Program-made: the position numbers and the translations under genes | Shown: piece by piece, positions 5,822 to 8,737 of the stretch | How positions within the stretch are numbered: position 1 is the first letter of the stretch | How the letters are laid out: every line of letters starts with the position of its first letter | Assembly: GCA_934394615.1 (NCBI GenBank) | Contig: CAKRRJ010000087.1 | Span: 1 to 8,737 of the forward strand | Source: an uncultured Lachnospiraceae bacterium | GTDB taxonomy: Bacteria; Bacillota; Clostridia; Lachnospirales; Lachnospiraceae | Reading direction: 5' to 3' | Length of the DNA: 8,737 nucleotides | The notes under the pieces: model-generated | What the model was told of the DNA's origin: nothing | Seen by the model: only the letters and a program-made list of their open reading frames with translations | The model's database searches: none

Positions 5822-5850
5822 TTGCCTCCCGCGCCATCCCATGCTATACT
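5822..5850 (+). promoter_or_regulatory. Sigma-A-type promoter of the ModE-like regulator
   Basis: TTGCCT (5822-5827) and TATACT (5845-5850) are spaced by 17 bases; the -10 matches consensus at 5 of 6 positions and the -35 at 4. Transcription would start near 5857, leaving a leader of about 35 bases before the ATG at 5893. Confidence 0.65.
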
Positions 5851-5892
5851 GAAGTTAAAATGAACTTTGATAACCGGAAAGGAGCCCATCCT

Positions 5893-6282
5893 ATGCGCCG
5901 TAAATTAGAAAAACCTGTTTCCGCTGATCCTGCAGAATTTCCACTGCGTTCCTCGCTCAAGCTGCGTCTCGAAAAAATCGATGCTTTTTTCGGTCCCGGC
6001 GTCGCGCAGTTTCTGGTCCTGGTCGATCAGTCCGGTTCCATGCAGACCGCCTGCAGGCAGATGGAAATGTCTTACAGCAAAGGCTGGAAGATCATCAAAA
6101 AGGCAGAACAGAATCTGGGATGTACGCTGATTGAATCCCGTTCCGGCGGTGCTACCGGAGGTTCCTCCCATCTGACCGACGAAGCCCGTGATTTTGTAAA
6201 CCGATACCTTGGTATGGAAAAAGAGCTGAAAGCAACATGTGCCCAGCTCTTTGAAAAATACTTTGGTGATTCCCGTTTCTAA
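5893..6282 (+). CDS. ModE-like winged-helix regulator (DNA-binding domain only)
   Basis: A 129-residue DNA-binding protein resembling the N-terminal winged-helix domain of ModE, the molybdate-responsive regulator. Residues about 24-115 hold the fold: the helix-turn-helix GSMQTACRQMEMSYSKGWKI (48-67) and the wing LIESRSGGATGGSSHLTDEA (79-98) follow the ModE pattern. The C-terminal molybdate-binding (MOP/TOBE) domains of full-length ModE are absent, so how it would sense molybdate is not evident. The start at 5893 is chosen for the AAAGGAG at 5878-5884; an ATG at 5860 would lie almost at the predicted transcription start. It is the only plus-strand gene here and converges on modC: the two stops interlock in CTAA (6279-6282). 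Context suggests control of the mod operon, which is inference. No intrinsic terminator separates the two genes. Confidence 0.85.
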   Translation: MRRKLEKPVSADPAEFPLRSSLKLRLEKIDAFFGPGVAQFLVLVDQSGSMQTACRQMEMSYSKGWKIIKKAEQNLGCTLIESRSGGATGGSSHLTDEARDFVNRYLGMEKELKATCAQLFEKYFGDSRF

Positions 6283-7337
6283 TCCCGCAACAGAAGGATC
6301 GCTTCCGGAGCGACCCGCAAATATTTCGGAATCAGGCCATCCGCGCTGTGTGTGTGGATGGTCTTTCCAATTTTCCACCAGAGCCCGTTCTGTAAGGTAA
6401 CATACCACTCAAACGGCATCTCGGAAATCTTTGGTTCTCCCACCGGAATCAGATTGATCCAGTCAGTCTCTGCTACCGGCTCAAAATCATGAGCGCGGAT
6501 ACCGATAGAAGTAATGTCTTCTGTAACCTTCTTCTCTGTAACCAGTTCCAGATTATCCCAGTCCAGCGCGCGGACACGGTGATCATCCAGGCGTTCAATC
6601 CGGGAAATATTCTTGCATCCCGTCAGCCTTGCGGCCTCCACACTGCCCGGATCGTTGAAGATATCTTTTGTTTTTCCAGCCGCAATGACTCTGCCCCGGC
6701 TAAAGAGAAGCAGGTTATCGCAGAGCTGGTATGCCTCATCGCGGTCGTGCGTTACCATGACCGATGCTCCCTGATACTCAGAAAGCACGCTGGCAAGCTC
6801 CAGACGCAGACGTTCACGCAGATGGGAATCCATTGCGGAGAACGGCTCATCCAGAAGCAGTGCTTCCGGGTCGTAAGCCAGGATCCGCGCAAGCGCCACC
6901 CTCTGCTGCTGTCCGCCGGAAAGCTGTGCCGGGTAACGTTTTTCCAGACCACTTAAGCGGAACCGCTCGATCATCTCGGAAACTCGTTTTTTCTGCTGGG
7001 TCTCATCATAGCGCTTTGCCGCCTTCAGACCGGTAAGGATATTCTCCTCCACAGACATGTTCGGGAACAGCGCGTAGTTCTGGAACAGATAGCCGACCCG
7101 GCGCTTCTGCGGCTTTAAGTTTAACTTCTGGCTGCTGTTAAACAGCTCCCTTCCATCCAGTGTGATGGAACCGCTGTCCGGCTCCACAATGCCCGCGATG
7201 GATTTTAAAGTCATGCTCTTTCCGCAGCCGGAAGGTCCTAAAATGCCAAGGCAGCTGTTTCCGGACGTAAACTGGACCTGAAGTTCAAACTCACGCAGTT
7301 TTTTCCGGATATCTACCGATAAAAATTGTTCGTTCAT
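6279..7337 (-). CDS. modC: Molybdate ABC transporter ATP-binding protein
   Basis: This 352-residue cytosolic ATPase powers molybdate (and probably tungstate) import with ModB. All ABC motifs are intact: Walker A GPSGCGKS (34-41), Q-loop glutamine 86 in LFQNYALFPNMS, signature LSGGQQQRVALAR (139-151), Walker B ALLLDEP (159-165) with catalytic E164, and the switch histidine 197 in VTHD. The segment after about 240 is the C-terminal regulatory extension; in ModC relatives it forms TOBE/MOP-like oxyanion-binding folds. The length is typical. The start at 7335-7337 has AAAGGAG about 7 bases upstream. It follows modB by 52 bases with no terminator or promoter between them, so it belongs to the modABC operon. 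Its last four bases overlap the convergent ModE-like gene. Confidence 0.94.
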   Translation of the reverse strand: MNEQFLSVDIRKKLREFELQVQFTSGNSCLGILGPSGCGKSMTLKSIAGIVEPDSGSITLDGRELFNSSQKLNLKPQKRRVGYLFQNYALFPNMSVEENILTGLKAAKRYDETQQKKRVSEMIERFRLSGLEKRYPAQLSGGQQQRVALARILAYDPEALLLDEPFSAMDSHLRERLRLELASVLSEYQGASVMVTHDRDEAYQLCDNLLLFSRGRVIAAGKTKDIFNDPGSVEAARLTGCKNISRIERLDDHRVRALDWDNLELVTEKKVTEDITSIGIRAHDFEPVAETDWINLIPVGEPKISEMPFEWYVTLQNGLWWKIGKTIHTHSADGLIPKYLRVAPEAILLLRD

Positions 7338-7389
7338 AATGTTCTCCTTTTCGTGACTGCTTCCTGTAAGCCTTTATCCGGCACAGAAA

Positions 7390-8070
7390 TTACTTAAACT
7401 GTCTGCGTTTCTTTTCCTCGCGCAGAGCAGACCGGTTCATCAGGATCACGGAAAGGAAAGCAATGACAACAATGATTCCGACATAACGGTATGCCGCGTC
7501 CATGTTGCCTGCTGCCACCTCAGAATAAACCGCCATCGGAAGGGTTCTGGTTTTTCCTGCGATGTTGCCTGCGATCATGGCAGTCGCGCCGAACTCACCC
7601 AGACCTCTCGCAAACGCGAGCACACCGCCGCTGACGATACCCGGCATGGCATTTGCAATGAGCACCTTATGGAAAATGCTCCACTCGTTCATGCCAAGAG
7701 TCCGGGCTGCCGCCATCAGATTCGGGTCCACCTGTTCAAACGCACCCCTTGCGGAACGGTACATGAGCGGAAAAGACATAACCACTGCTGCCAGTACCGT
7801 TGCCGTCCAGGAAAAGGCGATCTTCACGCCGAAATACTGTAAAAAGAAGATGCCGATGGGCCGTTTCACACCAAACAGATATAAGAGGAAAAAGCCCGCC
7901 ACCGTAGGCGGCAGCACCAGCGGCAGGGTCAGCACGCCGTCCAGGATGATCTTCATCCTCTCATTTTTCATGCTGACGACCCACCATGCTGCCAGGATCC
8001 CGAGGAAAAAGGTGATCACGATCGAGAGGCTGGCTGTCTTCATGGAAATCAGGATTGGTGACCAGTCCAT
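7390..8070 (-). CDS. modB: Molybdate ABC transporter permease
   Basis: A 226-residue inner (cytoplasmic) membrane protein with about five to six hydrophobic helices, forming the translocation channel for molybdate. The segment TLPLVLPPTVAGFFLLYLFG (48-67) is a hallmark of ModB, and the EAA coupling loop (about 119-145, AAARTLGMNEWSIFHKVLI, then a proline-glycine) contacts the ATPase. GLGEFGATAMIAGNI (156-170) and the following TRTLPMAVYSEV are also typical. The start at 8068-8070 has AAAGGAGAG about 8 bases upstream. It lies 23 bases after modA and 52 bases before modC. Confidence 0.95.
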   Translation of the reverse strand: MDWSPILISMKTASLSIVITFFLGILAAWWVVSMKNERMKIILDGVLTLPLVLPPTVAGFFLLYLFGVKRPIGIFFLQYFGVKIAFSWTATVLAAVVMSFPLMYRSARGAFEQVDPNLMAAARTLGMNEWSIFHKVLIANAMPGIVSGGVLAFARGLGEFGATAMIAGNIAGKTRTLPMAVYSEVAAGNMDAAYRYVGIIVVIAFLSVILMNRSALREEKKRRQFK

Positions 8071-8093
8071 CTTGTTCTCTCCTTTCGAAATTC

Positions 8094-8737
8094 TTACTCA
8101 GCTGCTACGAAACCGTATGCCTCAAATACTTCCATAGCCTCCGGGGTCTGTAAGAACTCAACGAATGCCTTTGCAGCATCCTCGTGAGCGGTTGCTTTTA
8201 CAACTGCTACCGGGTAGATAACTTTCTTCTCAAGGCTGCCTTCCGGTGCCTCTGCAACTACAGTAACCTGATCTTCCATGCTTGCTGCGTCGGTTGCGTA
8301 AACGATACCAGCGTCAGCACTTGCTGCTGCAACCTGGTTTAATACCTCGGTTACGTTGGTACCAAAGCTTACTTTGTCCTGAATACTGTCCCAAACGTTT
8401 AAGCTGGTCAGAGCTTCTTTTGCGTACTGTCCAGCCGGTACACTCTCCGGATCGCCCAGAGCGATGGACTCAGCGTCGCCGATCTTCTCGAAAGAATCAA
8501 TCTTGCTGTCGCTGCCAGCCGGAACGATCAGAACGATCTTGTTCTCTAACAGATTAACGATGGTATCGGAAGCAATCATGCCTTCCTCATCCAGAGCCTT
8601 CATCTGCTTGGTAGCTGCGGACATGAATACATCTGCCTCCAGGCCTTCCTCGATCTGGGTCTGCAGCTTTCCTGAGCTGTCGTAGGTTCCCTCAACGGTT
8701 ACGCCCGGATACTGCTCCTCGAACATCGGGATCAGTT
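8094..8737 (-). CDS. modA: Molybdate ABC transporter substrate-binding protein (5' end outside window)
   Basis: The last 213 residues are visible; the signal peptide (probably a lipoprotein signal in a Gram-positive) and the N-terminal residues lie right of base 8737. ModA captures molybdate outside the membrane and delivers it to ModBC. Typical blocks are present: the oxyanion-site region YDSSGKLQTQIEEG, the ADVFMSAATKQM segment, GDPESVPAGQYAKEAL, and TNVTEVLNQVAAASADAGIVYATDA near the hinge. The reading frame is open to the window edge, so an ATG at 8724-8726 (FEEQYPG) is internal, not a start. It heads the modABC order; any promoter or ModE-type operator lies outside the window. The protein ends in VAAE with a TAA at 8094-8096. 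Confidence 0.94.
   Translation of the reverse strand, partial: LIPMFEEQYPGVTVEGTYDSSGKLQTQIEEGLEADVFMSAATKQMKALDEEGMIASDTIVNLLENKIVLIVPAGSDSKIDSFEKIGDAESIALGDPESVPAGQYAKEALTSLNVWDSIQDKVSFGTNVTEVLNQVAAASADAGIVYATDAASMEDQVTVVAEAPEGSLEKKVIYPVAVVKATAHEDAAKAFVEFLQTPEAMEVFEAYGFVAAE

Noticed and set aside
5905..6408. 167-codon minus-strand open frame opposite the ModE-like gene
   Set aside because: It is a shadow of the well-supported plus-strand regulator and the end of modC; no family features.

Overview
The window reads as a chromosomal segment of a low-to-mid-GC Gram-positive anaerobe, most likely a gut Clostridia/Lachnospiraceae member. This is an inference from strong AGGAGG-type ribosome binding sites on most genes, the gene families present (an EFR1-type flavodoxin/ferredoxin, a MATE pump, a cysteine-rich FMN alpha-hydroxy-acid dehydrogenase, a short ModE-like regulator), and hairpin-rich intergenic repeats. 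No species can be named from the sequence alone. All genes lie on the minus strand except the ModE-like regulator.

Layout, read along the minus strand from right to left. (1) 8737-6279: a molybdate ABC importer operon, modA (5' end outside the window), modB and modC. It converges on the plus-strand ModE-like regulator (5893-6282), whose stop codon interlocks with that of modC. (2) 5784-5410: a small uncharacterised protein divergent from the regulator; the 108-base gap between them holds a plus-strand promoter and a 19-base palindrome. (3) 5400-5172: an intergenic region dominated by a 135-bp palindromic, branched element with 14-bp terminal inverted repeats and a flanking TTTTTG direct repeat, which looks like a miniature mobile element, followed by two more hairpins. 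(4) 5171-3019: an EFR1-type flavodoxin/ferredoxin protein translationally coupled (ATGA) to a MATE transporter, followed by a ZIP metal transporter (2938-2147) with a clear intrinsic terminator. (5) 2074-1954: a second, different multi-hairpin repeat directly upstream of an FMN alpha-hydroxy-acid dehydrogenase (1927-905). (6) 791-1: an ilvN-ilvC unit for branched-chain amino acid synthesis, with a good sigma-A promoter and a short leader; ilvC is cut by the window edge.

Functionally the window is a set of neighbouring small transcription units: molybdate uptake and its probable regulator, metal and drug/metabolite transport, redox proteins, and the start of a branched-chain amino acid operon. 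The genes are mostly ordinary. The unusual material is intergenic: two distinct, highly folded elements, each placed in the 5' leader of a redox-protein gene.
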